From: Bedellia somnulentella
Lineage: Eukaryota > Arthropoda > Insecta > Lepidoptera > Bedelliidae
Reading direction: 5' to 3'
Assembly (NCBI GenBank): GCA_963576735.1
Contig: OY755173.1
Location: forward strand, 17,640,873 to 17,704,872
Length of the DNA stretch: 64,000 bases
In this document: positions 54,830 through 64,000 of the stretch, in pieces
Numbering within the stretch: the first letter of the stretch is position 1
Layout: every line of letters starts with the position of its first letter
Position numbers and translations under genes: made by a program
The notes under the pieces: generated by a model
Seen by the model: only the letters and a program-made list of their open reading frames with translations
What the model was told of the DNA's origin: nothing
The model's database searches: none

Positions 54830-55689
54830 ACTCTACGCTACACCCGTAAAACGTACACATGTCGTGTAAATCAGACTGTAGTATATTGTTCCTGGACTAC
54901 AAACTTGAAATACAACGATTTTATATTACCTTATGATCTTTTTATTTACTATGTACGTATGAGCACTACAAATAACATATGTTTTCCCCTAACATCCGGG
55001 TTATAAGACGAATCCAAAAAAAGAGCAAATATGGCATCCGGAACCGTTCGCTCTGTAATGAAATTCTCCAGTTCAATTGTTGCACAAATACACCTCGCAC
55101 CCTCGCTGCAGCGGCCAGGGCTCCGGAATAGGGTTTCCGATTTCTCGAGGTTTTTTAGTTCTCGGGTGTCGAGACTTCCCGAGCCTGATTTCTCGGGTCT
55201 TCTCGGGTTGTCGAGAAAAAATAAAATACGTCTAAATGTTTGTTTAATTAATAAAAAGAGTCTTTAATTTAACTGTGTATATTTTACATGAAAAAAATCA
55301 ACATAATTTTGACACAAAAAAAACAAGTTCTCAATAAAAAATCAGCTCAAAACAAAATTGCTAACTAAAAACAATCATACTTCTTCTCCTTATCATAACT
55401 AATCTCATCTCACTAATCTGTAATAAAAAACAAAATCTCTGTTAACAAAAAGCTTAAAACAAACATCTTAACTAAAAACAATCATACTTCTTCTTATTAT
55501 AACTAATCTCACTAATCTTTAATAAAAAACAAAATCTCTGTTAACAAAAAGCTTAAAACAAACATCTTAACTAAAAACAATCATAATTTTTCTCATCATA
55601 ACTAAAGATCACTTACTAATCTCACTATGTGGGTGGTATGGTATCACAATTTTTGGCAGTTATAATAAATTAGATTTTATTTATTCTTT

Positions 55690-55830
55690 ATTTATTACAG
55701 TTAATGTAATAAATAAAGAATAAATAAAGGAAGATAATTTCGACACTGGCATAAAGAATAATATTCTATATTTATTAGTAATAATCCCCTCATGAGGTTT
55801 TCATGAACAAAAAGATTTAAAGTTTTAATG
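55690..55830 (+). mobile_element. SINE-C fragment inside the hAT element
   Basis: AATAAATAAAGAATAAATAA, TTTCGACACTGGC and TAATCCCCTCATGAGGTTTTC match the other SINE-C copies, with an extra inverted AATAAATAAAG stretch. Confidence 0.65.
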
Positions 55831-55882
55831 TAATTAAATAAGAGATATCTATCTACTATTAATACGAAAAATATAACTGTCT

Positions 55883-56260
55883 TTAAGCCTGCTTATTAAT
55901 TCTTATGAAATATGCCTGAAGATAAACCAAAGCATTAATAGATTTATCATACAGCCGGCTCCTAATCTTACTGACCACATTTCCCGATATGGAAAATACC
56001 CTTTCATTTTCTGTTGAAGTCGGCTTGACTGAAATTAATGCTTTGTATAGTGTTTCCAGATTAGGGGTCCTCTTGCCTGTTTTTTCAAATAGCAAAAACT
56101 CTTTTTTTATAATTAATTTGGAAAGCATCACAGCATTAGTTGATTCACCATTTCTCGAAACACCTTTTATTGCTCTCTCTAATTGAGCTGCAAAGCTGCC
56201 TTGTTCAGTTTCTGATTCGCTTACGCCTGCTTCGACAACTTCTGAATTATTTCCTGTCAA
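55883..56260 (-). pseudogene. hAT transposase, C-terminal dimerisation region
   Basis: 125 codons ending at 55883. ETLYKALISVKPTSTENERV and FSISGNVVSKIRSRLYDKSI, ALVYLQAYF are the hallmark of the hAT dimerisation domain (PTS..ERVFS..G..+S..R..L). The DDE catalytic part and DNA-binding finger are absent, so it cannot work alone. Confidence 0.88.
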
Positions 56261-57975
56261 AGGTTCTGTAGTAGTGGGAAGCTGTCAAAGGATGCCGTCG
56301 TCGCCTCGCATTTACAAAGAAAGCTAAGCGTAAAAATGTTTATTTAAACTTCTTGATGTCTCGACTTTTCTCGAGCTGAATTTCCCGGGTACGAGACCGA
56401 CCGATTTCCCGGGAATTCCCGGGACGAGAATTCCCGGGAACAAACCCTACTCCGGAATGTCAATTGTCTACAGCCTTTATGCTTACTCATATTTCCAACT
56501 CTATTTAAGCTATTTGGCTTATCTTAGGAGTTCTTCGTGAAAAAACTATTGGCCTCAATAACTGGGACTTCCTTTTTTTAAAGTCGGTTGAATATAAAAC
56601 TCAACGGTAAAATCGTAAATCTGGCAGATGTATCACGAAACATACTGTGAGTTGAAAACAAACTTTATTAGACTTTTTTCGGACTAAAAACTTTAAATAC
56701 AACGACTTTATAGTACCCCTATTATTATAATAATCATATGATTTTGTATGAACACTACAAATATATATTTATTCCTTAACATCCGGACATAAGATGAGTC
56801 CAACAAAAGAGCAAATATGGCATTCGGAGCTGTTCCCTATGTAATGAAATTCTCCAGTTCAATTGTTGCACAAATACACCTCGCACCCTCGCTGCAGCGG
56901 CCGGGGCTCTGGAATGTCGATTGTCTACAGCCTTTATGCTTCCTCATATTTCCAGCTCTTTTTAAGCGGACTCACAACTATTTGCCATCATTTAAGTTTT
57001 GTGAATTGAAATAAAATTTATCTTATCCAAAGAGATTTTTAGAAGAAGTAAAATTGTGGAAATCGTAATAATAGTCTCTAAATTCCCAACAATAAAACGA
57101 GTTAGTAAACTATACGTAAAACTGGCAGATGCTCCAGGACTCATACTGTCAAGTAATAAACCGACTAGAGCGAATCTTTCTTAGACAACAAACTCGAAAT
57201 ATAACGATTTCATAATACATTTAGGTATAATACTGTAATTTTGTATGAGTACTAATAATATTATTTATTTTTCCCTTAACATCTGGGTTATAAGGCGAAT
57301 TCAACAAAAGAGCAAATATGGCATCCGGAGCCGTTCGCTCTGTAATGAAATTCTCCAGTTCAATTGTTGCACAAATACACCTCGCACCCTCGCTGCAGCG
57401 GCCAGGGCTCTGGAATGTCGATTGTCTACAGCCTTTATGCTTCCTCATATTTCCAACTCTATTTAAGCTATTTGTCTTTTCTCAAGAGTTCTTTGTGAGA
57501 AAAACTATTGGCCTCACTTCCTTTTATTAAAGTCGGTTGAATATAAAACTCTACGGTAAAATCGTAAAACTGGCAGATGTATCACGATACATACTGTGAG
57601 TTAAAAACAAACTTTATTAGCCTTTTCTCGGACTAAAAACTTTAAATACAACGACTTTATAGTACCCCTATTAATATAATAATCATATGATTTTGTATGA
57701 ACACTACAAATACATATTTATTCCTTAACATCCGGGCATAAGATGAGTCCAACAAAAGAGCAAATATGGCATTCGGAGCTGTTCGCTCTGTAATGAAATT
57801 CTCCAGTTCAATTGTTGCACAAATACACCTCGCACCCTCGCTGCAGCGGCCGGGGCTCTGGAATGTCGATTGTCTACAGCCTTTATGCTTCCTCATATTT
57901 CCAACTCTTTTTAAGCGGACTCACAACTATTTGCCAGTATTTATGTTTTTGAAATTGGAATATAATTTGTCTTTT

Positions 57976-58529
57976 ATAGGAATTAATAATTTAGTTTTTG
58001 GCATATAATTCTAAATGCGTTTTGCAAATATCGTTTCGCGTTACATAGCAAGTAGATACATTTTCTATTATTTTATTGTATTTAATCTGTTGTTATAAAA
58101 AAAAACTTATATTTTAATTTGTTACATTTTTGAAAATTATTTAACTTCTTAGGTTTTGTAGACCCAGTTGTAAGTTGTTTCTTTTGCAGCAGCGAATAAA
58201 CATTTTCTTTCTTTCTTAAGTTCTGATTTGTTAGAAAGCAAGGCTTGTGTATACCCATAATAAGCGCGGCCAAAATATTAAAGTCCTGGACGCTAGGAGA
58301 AATGTATAAAAGCTACAGGTGGTAATTCTGAATAGTTCGTATTACCCTTAAATTCGAACGTATGAAATATAAGCTTTTAAAATTTTACTTTACTTTATAA
58401 GGGACGATATAGGTTGAAAGAAAAACAGAATAACATAAATTGCACAAAATGACCCACCCGGTGATAAGTAATCGCAAGTTACAAGATTGTCGTTTTGAAA
58501 AGCCCCTTTAAGTTCCCCGATGAAGAAAT
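57976..58529. other. unassigned
   Basis: Nothing recognised beyond low-complexity tracts. Confidence 0.4.
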
Positions 58530-58760
58530 ACATTTATTTATTATATAAGGATTATCAACAGCAACACATATTATACAGTAAGTTGAAACAGTACAGTAAA
58601 TAAGGCCAATAACAGATGATCACAAGTTAAAACAAGATACACACACAGTTAATTCAAAAGAAAAAAATAAACTAAACTATCTAAAGACAAAATGAATAAC
58701 AACAGAAAAAGAAAAAAAATATATATGGAGTGGAAAAATGCTAAACAATTGAGAAAAGAA
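58530..58760 (-). mobile_element. possible LINE 3' UTR remnant
   Basis: CATTTATTTATTATATAAGG followed by an A/C-rich stretch resembles the minus-strand 3' tails at 21775 and 24948. No coding part attached. Confidence 0.35.
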
Positions 58761-59185
58761 TAAAATTTAATAGTAATGATAATTGATGATACTTGAATGA
58801 TAATGTGTGTGGTGTGTGTAATGTGTGTTATGATGTGTGAGTGTGTATATGCGAATGTGAAAACATTATTCTAATTATTACACGAAATGAATATAAAAAA
58901 ATCTAAAATTTTGCTCGAAGACAGCATCTGGCATATACGTTGTATAAATGCCAATTCCACTGCCAAATGCCAGGAAACTGGCGTTGGAGCAGTTGGGCGC
59001 AGTCGGGTTCGTATTACCCCAATTTATTGTATTTACAAGTGCGCCTGTCTTGCTTACTAAGAGCTGGATTCCTTGCCGCACCCTTTCGAATTAAACTGGG
59101 AGCTTTTTAAAAAGAGATAGGCTTTTTTATTGGTCTTAACGAAAGAAGAATAGTGTAATGTTTCAGCAAATTCAGTTATAACCCT
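58761..59185. other. unassigned
   Basis: A GT-rich tract (GTGTGTGGTGTGTGTAATGT) near 58804 and a 67-codon minus-strand frame without domain. Confidence 0.4.
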
Positions 59186-60000
59186 TCGTGTGGCAAATTC
59201 CCGCTCCGGGAGACAAAGAAAAAGACCTAAAATGGCGGATGTTACTTTTGACATTAGCGCACATGTGGCATCTGTCCCGCTCCGGGAAAGATAAATATTT
59301 CGCGCGTCTGGCGGCCGGCCTGCTCCGGGAAAGTAGCTAAGTGCTGTTTTAGACGTGTATTTTGACGAATAAAAAGCATTCTGCACTGCTCTAACGTATA
59401 CTGAAGCTTATTTATAGAACAAAGATAGACTACAGTGCAACAGAAATGTCAACAAGGCATTTATTTCAGTTAATGTTCATTGTTCCGTGTGCGGTTGTGT
59501 GGGGCGCCTGACAAGGCCCACATTTAGTAATGCTCCTACTGCTAAAAAAATGTATGGATTGAAGTGATTTTATGACTGTATGTTTTAAATTAGGGTATAG
59601 TATTGTAAATACAACACATATATTGACGAGAAAAAGTAAAATTTATGAATTATGGTAGATTATGTATCGAAAATCGGAAAAAAACCATGACCCTATCTTA
59701 ACTTTACGACATTGTTTTATTTTCACACTTTATACATATTTATCGTATGCAATATGATAGCGTACTTAATTAAGAATCTAAAATGCTACATTTTATTACG
59801 CTTATAATACAGAAAAGCAGTAAAATTTTAGTTTTTCTAAACATCGAAGACCAGTTTAAATTGTCCTTCCTAGGCCTGCCAGACGTGGTAAAATTTGCAA
59901 AATGGCGGCCGCCATACTTGGTCTTTTCTTTTCTCTCCCGGAGCCGGACAGGCGCCAGATGCGCGTAAATGACCAACATGGCGGCGCCAGGCGAAGGGAT
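59186..60000. repeat. GC-rich CCCGCTCCGGG motif cluster, partly inverted
   Basis: The core CCYGCTCCGGG occurs at 59200-59210, 59276-59286 and 59319-59329 and, inverted, CCCGGAGCCGG at 59937-59947. Each is preceded by a TGTGGC/CTGGCG-like box. GACC...ATGGCGG follows the 59200 copy and the inverted copy. 59902-59915 is the palindrome ATGGCGGCCGCCAT. Candidate inverted arms of a foldback-type element, or a CpG-rich regulatory cluster. Confidence 0.6.
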
Positions 60001-60171
60001 AAGCATATGAAATTTTAAAAATGTGTATAGTTTGGCGCCTAATCAATCTAATTTAATTTCCTTCCGAAACATCATCATTTCAGAAGTAAGGCCCTAGCTT
60101 ACATTTTGTAAGCTTGTTATATGCTATTGGCTAATGTAAATTATAAAATAAGTAATGTAATAGAAAATACT

Positions 60172-60375
60172 TTATTGCACACCACAAAATAAATATTTAC
60201 AGAATATCAGTACAAAGGAAAAGTAAATTAGCGGTCTTTTCACTAAAAGCGTATACATACATATATGCAGAAAACCACGACTACGAATCAGAAATTTAAA
60301 ATCTTCATCCAGTTTTGGCAGATTGAGTAAGGAAAAGATGGTAAAATAAATAATGGTTGAAGATGGGTAATTGTT
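60172..60375 (-). mobile_element. LINE/SINE-B end relics
   Basis: TTTATTGCACACCACAAAAT at 60172 looks like an inverted LINE 3' tip. 60255-60375 holds a decayed minus-strand SINE-B end (CCAGTTTTGGCAGATTGAG, GAAAAGATGGTAAAATAAAT). Confidence 0.4.
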
Positions 60376-61010
60376 CTTCAATCAAATCAACCAAATATCA
60401 TTATCATAAAACAAGATGACCGTTGGTTATTTTTTATAATAGCAGCTGTTTGTCAGACATCTGAGATGAATATGAACATAGTTAGATAACACAGGTCTGC
60501 AATGGTTTTCCCCTTTCAGTTTTGATGACTGATTTGGATAGATTTTGGGGCGCTGATTACAGGAAAAATATTTAAAAAATTCCATCACGTCAGGTTTTTT
60601 AGTTATTTAGCATCGTTTAATTTTTCCAAAATTACCTAGGCCTTCCTAGTTTTTAAATAATATTTTATTTAAATCGATTCGAATTAAACAAAAAATGCAC
60701 TGAATGCATTAGACACTAATTAATGAGTTCTAATAAATATAAAATTAGTAAAATAAAACTTAATTAACTAAGTGACATACCTTTATTATAAAAAAAAATA
60801 GGATTTTTGAGTCATTTGCTAAATACCTCGTTTCTAGTAGACTTAATGTTTTTTTTTATAAAATTCACTTAAATCGTTAGAAAAGAGTTAATGAAGGTAG
60901 ATGATATATTTTTTGTATAAATAGCAATATCATTTTTTCTACAAATCAGTACTTCTGTGCAATTCATAACGCTCACTTGAAAAATGTCATCGCGAAAGTG
61001 TAAGAGATAA
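60376..61010. other. unassigned
   Basis: AT-rich; nothing recognised. Confidence 0.4.
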
Positions 61011-61571
61011 GTGGGGATGATAAAACAATTTGTAAAGGCGCTAAACAAAGAAGGAGAAGGTTTTAAATATCTACACCAAATATTTCCGTCTCTCTCTGAA
61101 GCTAAACTGAAAGAAGGTATATTCATTGGTCCGGACATAAGAAAATTGATGAAAGATACAGCTTTCGATGAAAAATTGAGTGAAATTGAGTTAGAAGCCT
61201 GGAAATCTTTTAAGGAAGTAGTAAGACATTTCCTAGGAAACCACAAAAGCCCAAATTATGAAGAAATTGTGGAGAAAATGATTGAAAATTACGGAAAAAT
61301 GGGATGTTCGCTGAGCATTAAACTTCATTTCCTTAATTCACATTTGAACTACTTTCCTGATAACTTGGGAGCTGTAAGTGAAGAGCAAGGCGAAAGATTT
61401 CACCAGGATTTGAAGGAGATGGAACGTCGCTATCAGGGAAAGTGGAATAAAACAATGATGGCAGACTATTGTTGGCTGTTAAAGCGAGATGATGCAAGTC
61501 GCAATTTCAAGCGAAAATCTCACAATCGGAGCTTCAGTGAAAAAAAAGCAAGATACCACAAAAGAATTTGA
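61011..61571 (+). CDS. ORF of unknown function, probable dispersed arthropod repeat protein
   Basis: About 185 codons from ATG 61017 (an in-frame TAA lies just before 61011). Visible features: FPSLSEAKLKEGIFIGPDIR, EAWKSFKEVVRHFLGNHKSP, SIKLHFLNSHLNYFPDNLG, EEQGERFHQDLKEMERRYQG and DYCWLLKRD, ending in a basic Arg/Lys/His tail. I recall similar stretches in uncharacterised insect proteins present in many copies, which suggests a transposon-derived family, but I cannot name it. No intron signals or partner ORF are evident; the N-terminus is probably missing. Confidence 0.55.
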   Translation: MGMIKQFVKALNKEGEGFKYLHQIFPSLSEAKLKEGIFIGPDIRKLMKDTAFDEKLSEIELEAWKSFKEVVRHFLGNHKSPNYEEIVEKMIENYGKMGCSLSIKLHFLNSHLNYFPDNLGAVSEEQGERFHQDLKEMERRYQGKWNKTMMADYCWLLKRDDASRNFKRKSHNRSFSEKKARYHKRI

Positions 61572-61837
61572 TATTTTTATTTATTTTTTTATTGTCCCCC
61601 AAATATATTTTTAATGTTTTAAAGTCATGTAATTTTTTCTTAATTGTAATAAAAAATAAATACTCAAATAAAGTCGTGTTTTTTTTCAATTTTACAAAGT
61701 AGGGATTTTTCAAAAAACTGAGGGTGATAGAAAAAAACCAAGTACATATTCGTAATCTACGCACCAAAATACCCCAAGATCAGCATTCAAATCCAAAAGG
61801 GGAAAATAAAAGTTAAAATTTGCAGGTCTGTGTAATT

Positions 61838-62160
61838 TGATGTCGAAAGTTCGTCAGAAGAAGAAGACAATGATAATATATACATATTACAATGTGTATT
61901 GATGAGAAGGTTAAAAATATTTAGGCCACGCCATCCGCCGTTAGAAACCTGCGATGATGTAGATTTTTGTCATCGTTACCGCCTATCGAAGGAAGCAGTA
62001 CTCTGCATTGTTACTGAAATTGGGAATGATCTACTTTATGACACTATTTTACATTCTATCATACAGCCAAGCATTAGAAAAACAGTAACCGCATCTTCAC
62101 TGCATTCACTCGCTTCTTCTACAGCACTCAACATCGCTGCCATTTGTAGGAAATAGAACA
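61838..62160 (+). pseudogene. PIF/Harbinger-type transposase, N-terminal fragment
   Basis: An open frame of about 100 codons begins with an acidic stretch (VESSSEEEDNDN), then LETCDDVDFCHRYRLSKEAV. This resembles the D..F..RYRLSK..V helix region before the DDE domain of Harbinger transposases. It diverges after EIGNDLLYDT and stops at 62154-62156. The catalytic domain is absent. Confidence 0.6.
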
Positions 62161-62331
62161 TAATTATGAAATATACTTTGTTTCCAATAGAGTTTTAGGT
62201 TTGGCACTAGAATATTAAAATATTCTAATGAATGGGGATTAAAGTACCTCCGAGTAATTTTCTTAATTTTTGTTGTAATGTTTTCAAATAACGTAGTATA
62301 CGTATTTAATATAGGCAATCGATATGGTAGT

Positions 62332-62470
62332 AAGTATATCGAATGTTTTTAAATCTGAACAGTATGTGTTCTTGGACATCCACATTTTATGCAGAGGTCT
62401 TTCGTGTTGAAGAGATAAAGTGGCCCATTATAAAACATAGTAAAATCCTTGTCTTTAAAACCTTCTTCTT
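62332..62470. repeat. 139-bp direct repeat, copy 1
   Basis: Identical to 63862-64000, which ends at the window edge, so full length is unknown. The 1.5 kb between the copies holds two SINE-Bs. Confidence 0.95.
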
Positions 62471-62981
62471 CGAATAATGATATTCACAGTATTTATAAAT
62501 TTTTTCATTTGTTATTGCAAATAACGTTGTAATAAACATTTTCTCCCAGGAATTCGTTTTCGTAAAACATTTTAAATCAGACACGATATAAGCACACAAT
62601 GGACGCGAGTTACCAAGAAACTCGAGCTATCTGGAAACTTCTCAATAGTTTTATTTCCCTAACGTTGGGTATTTCTAAGGCTTTAAACAAGACTTAGCGA
62701 GAACAGTTGCTAAACTAGGAATTAGGTCGCGTTATCGTTTAGTGCTATTTTACGTCTTCTTGTTATTCAATACCTGAGGGATGGAAGGTATGTCACGATG
62801 TGTCGGTAAGAAATTAATACTTGAATCCTATCTCTTTCTGTAGGTGTCATCCCAGGTTGCTAAGCCTACTAATATATAACTAATTATATAAAAGACCGAG
62901 CTGTAAAGTGATGGTTAAAAAGCTGTGTTGAATCTACATAGAATAGCTAGGCGATTTACGGAATTGCTAGGATAAAAGTAA
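62471..62981. other. unassigned
   Basis: Nothing recognised. Confidence 0.4.
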
Positions 62982-63258
62982 TCTTACTCTCTACATACAT
63001 ACATACATATATACTCACGGCTATAAATCCCTTAACGGGGTAGCCAGAGCTTTGGAATGAAAAATTCCTCAGCCACTTTTGGAAGTTGATTGAGGAAAAG
63101 ATGGTAATAATAAATGTTTTTGGTGACGGGTCTCCAACCACATCGCCCAAAAATCACTTAATAAGCCCCTATACCCTTAGTCGCCTCTTGTGGTCACCCA
63201 CGGGTATAAATGGGGTAGTGTTATTCTAAGCCGACACTTCACGGCTTCTTACTCTCTA
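62982..63258 (-). mobile_element. SINE-B copy with target duplication
   Basis: TCTTACTCTCTA at 62982-62993 and 63247-63258. Tail (CATA)n at left; 5' end GCCGTGAAGTGTCGGC at right; hairpin CCCGTTAAGGG. Confidence 0.93.
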
Positions 63259-63424
63259 GTGCTTACTCATTGTTCAAACAAGAAGATGGTTGAACAATGA
63301 GAGGCAATTTTTAATAAAACCGGATATTAGAGCATATTAATTATATTTATAATAGCAAGGCTTCTTGTCAACCAAGTATTGGTAGTAGTAGTCACTTTCA
63401 TATTTTTTATTTGGCAAAGAACTT

Positions 63425-63500
63425 TCTCCGTGGTTGAACACTTAGTACGTTTGGATCTCAACACGGTGCTCTCGAGTTCGATTCCCAGAGGTCGCACTCG
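63425..63500 (+). repeat. tRNA-like sequence, probable SINE head
   Basis: CTCCGTGGTTGAACACTTAG (A-box-like) and GAGTTCGATTCCCAGAGG (perfect B box) are tRNA-spaced over about 72 bases. The cloverleaf acceptor stem is not convincing. Confidence 0.5.
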
Positions 63501-63614
63501 TAAATTAAATGTGTGAGATATTCTTGTTTTAATACGTTATTAATATCCTTTTCTCACCATCAAAAAAATAAAAACTTGATTGATTCTACAACTCAAGCTA
63601 CTCTTTTCTTGTAT

Positions 63615-63860
63615 TATACATACATATACTCACGGCTATAAATCCCTAGATGGGGTAGCCAGAGCTAAGGAATCAGAAATTCCTCAGCCACTTTTGGAAA
63701 GTTAAGTGGGGAAAAGATGGTAAAATAAAGGTTGTTGGTGATGGGTCTCCAACCGCATCGCCCAAAAATCCCGTTAAAGCCCCAATACCGTTAGTCGCCT
63801 CTTAAGTACACCCACCGGAAGAAATGGGGTAGTGCTATTCTAAGCCGACACTACACGGCA
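63615..63860 (-). mobile_element. SINE-B copy, full length
   Basis: TACATACATATACTCACGGC at left, 5' end GCCGTGTAGTGTCGGC at right, immediately abutting the duplicated segment at 63862. Hairpin region CCCCATCTAGGG. Confidence 0.92.
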
Positions 63861-63861
63861 C

Positions 63862-64000
63862 AAGTATATCGAATGTTTTTAAATCTGAACAGTATGTGTT
63901 CTTGGACATCCACATTTTATGCAGAGGTCTTTCGTGTTGAAGAGATAAAGTGGCCCATTATAAAACATAGTAAAATCCTTGTCTTTAAAACCTTCTTCTT
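63862..64000. repeat. 139-bp direct repeat, copy 2
   Basis: Exact partner of 62332-62470, continuing beyond the window. Confidence 0.95.

Larger units (their letters stand above)
55129..56449. mobile_element. hAT-family element, internally deleted, in unit A1
   Basis: CTCCGGAA at 55121-55128 and 56450-56457 is a perfect 8-bp target duplication. Both ends read inward TAGGGTTT. Subterminal regions carry many TTCTCGGG / TTCCCGGGAATTCCCGGG-type motifs. The transposase is reduced to its C-terminus. An SINE-C fragment is nested inside. Confidence 0.92.
54830..57975. repeat. four-unit tandem array (A-B-A-B) with a highly conserved core
   Basis: Units start near 54830 (A1), 56590 (B1), 57090 (A2) and 57541 (B2). 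Without the hAT insertion the period is 450-500 bp. A1 and A2 share AAGCTATTTG and GTTCTT after the core; B1 and B2 share AAGCGGACTCACAACTATTT and nearly identical upstream flanks. The core of about 190 bp (near 55031, 56817, 57318, 57766) is almost invariant in all four, e.g. AATGAAATTCTCCAGTTCAA and TCGCACCCTCGCTGCAGCGG, while A and B flanks differ widely. The core is open in one frame on each strand, but substitutions do not favour either. It may be tandem exons, a regulatory array or repeat satellites. Confidence 0.8.

Noticed and set aside
55031..55267. Protein gene starting MASGTVRSVMKFSSS, repeated three more times downstream
   Set aside because: Both strands are open over the core and substitutions among copies do not favour one frame, so a coding call is not justified; kept as a repeat array.

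Overview
This 64 kb window is animal nuclear DNA from an insect, most likely a moth or butterfly. It is AT-rich and contains no bacterial operons, no rRNA and no complete tRNA gene. The insect signature is the repeat content: Helitrons that start TCTATACTTATAATAAA or TCCTTACTAAYATTATAAA and end in a CGAAGC hairpin followed by CTAG or CTAA, a 1.3 kb mariner, tRNA-headed SINEs with short-motif tails, RTE-like and CR1/Jockey-like LINEs, and an FP-domain-like LINE ORF1. I found no host protein gene that I can support; nearly everything recognisable is mobile DNA, much of it nested.

Layout. 0.4-3.2 kb holds SINEs and RTE-like LINE pieces, one with a twin-priming inversion. 3.3-5.5 kb is a 5'-truncated non-LTR element with a YLDD reverse transcriptase and a putative restriction-like endonuclease, flanked by a 12-bp duplication. 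7.46-8.76 kb is a mariner with an uninterrupted transposase frame. 9.8-10.75 kb is a non-autonomous Helitron; two more copies lie at 24.9-30.2 kb (split by a 4.3 kb LINE containing a 200-N assembly gap) and 38.9-41.6 kb (split by an undescribed 1.7 kb TIR element). 21.8-23.5 kb is a LINE with one nonsense codon. 32.1-38.05 kb is a recent Ty3/Gypsy element on the minus strand whose 299-bp LTRs differ at one base. 43.8-53.4 kb is mostly SINEs plus a 1.19 kb element built around GACAWATWTGTC palindromes. 53.5-58 kb holds a MITE, a four-unit A-B-A-B tandem array and a hAT derivative inserted in the first unit. 58-64 kb holds a GC-rich repeat cluster, an ORF of unknown family, a Harbinger N-terminal fragment, two SINEs and a direct duplication reaching the window edge.

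How the parts work together. The RTE-like LINE and two otherwise unrelated SINE families (called here SINE-A and SINE-B) share the same last ~45 bases: a CCC/GGG mini-hairpin, then a GSCGTGA motif and a TATG-type tail. This fits both SINEs being copied by that LINE's reverse transcriptase. The density of nested insertions would suit a heterochromatic or W-linked block, but that is inference only.
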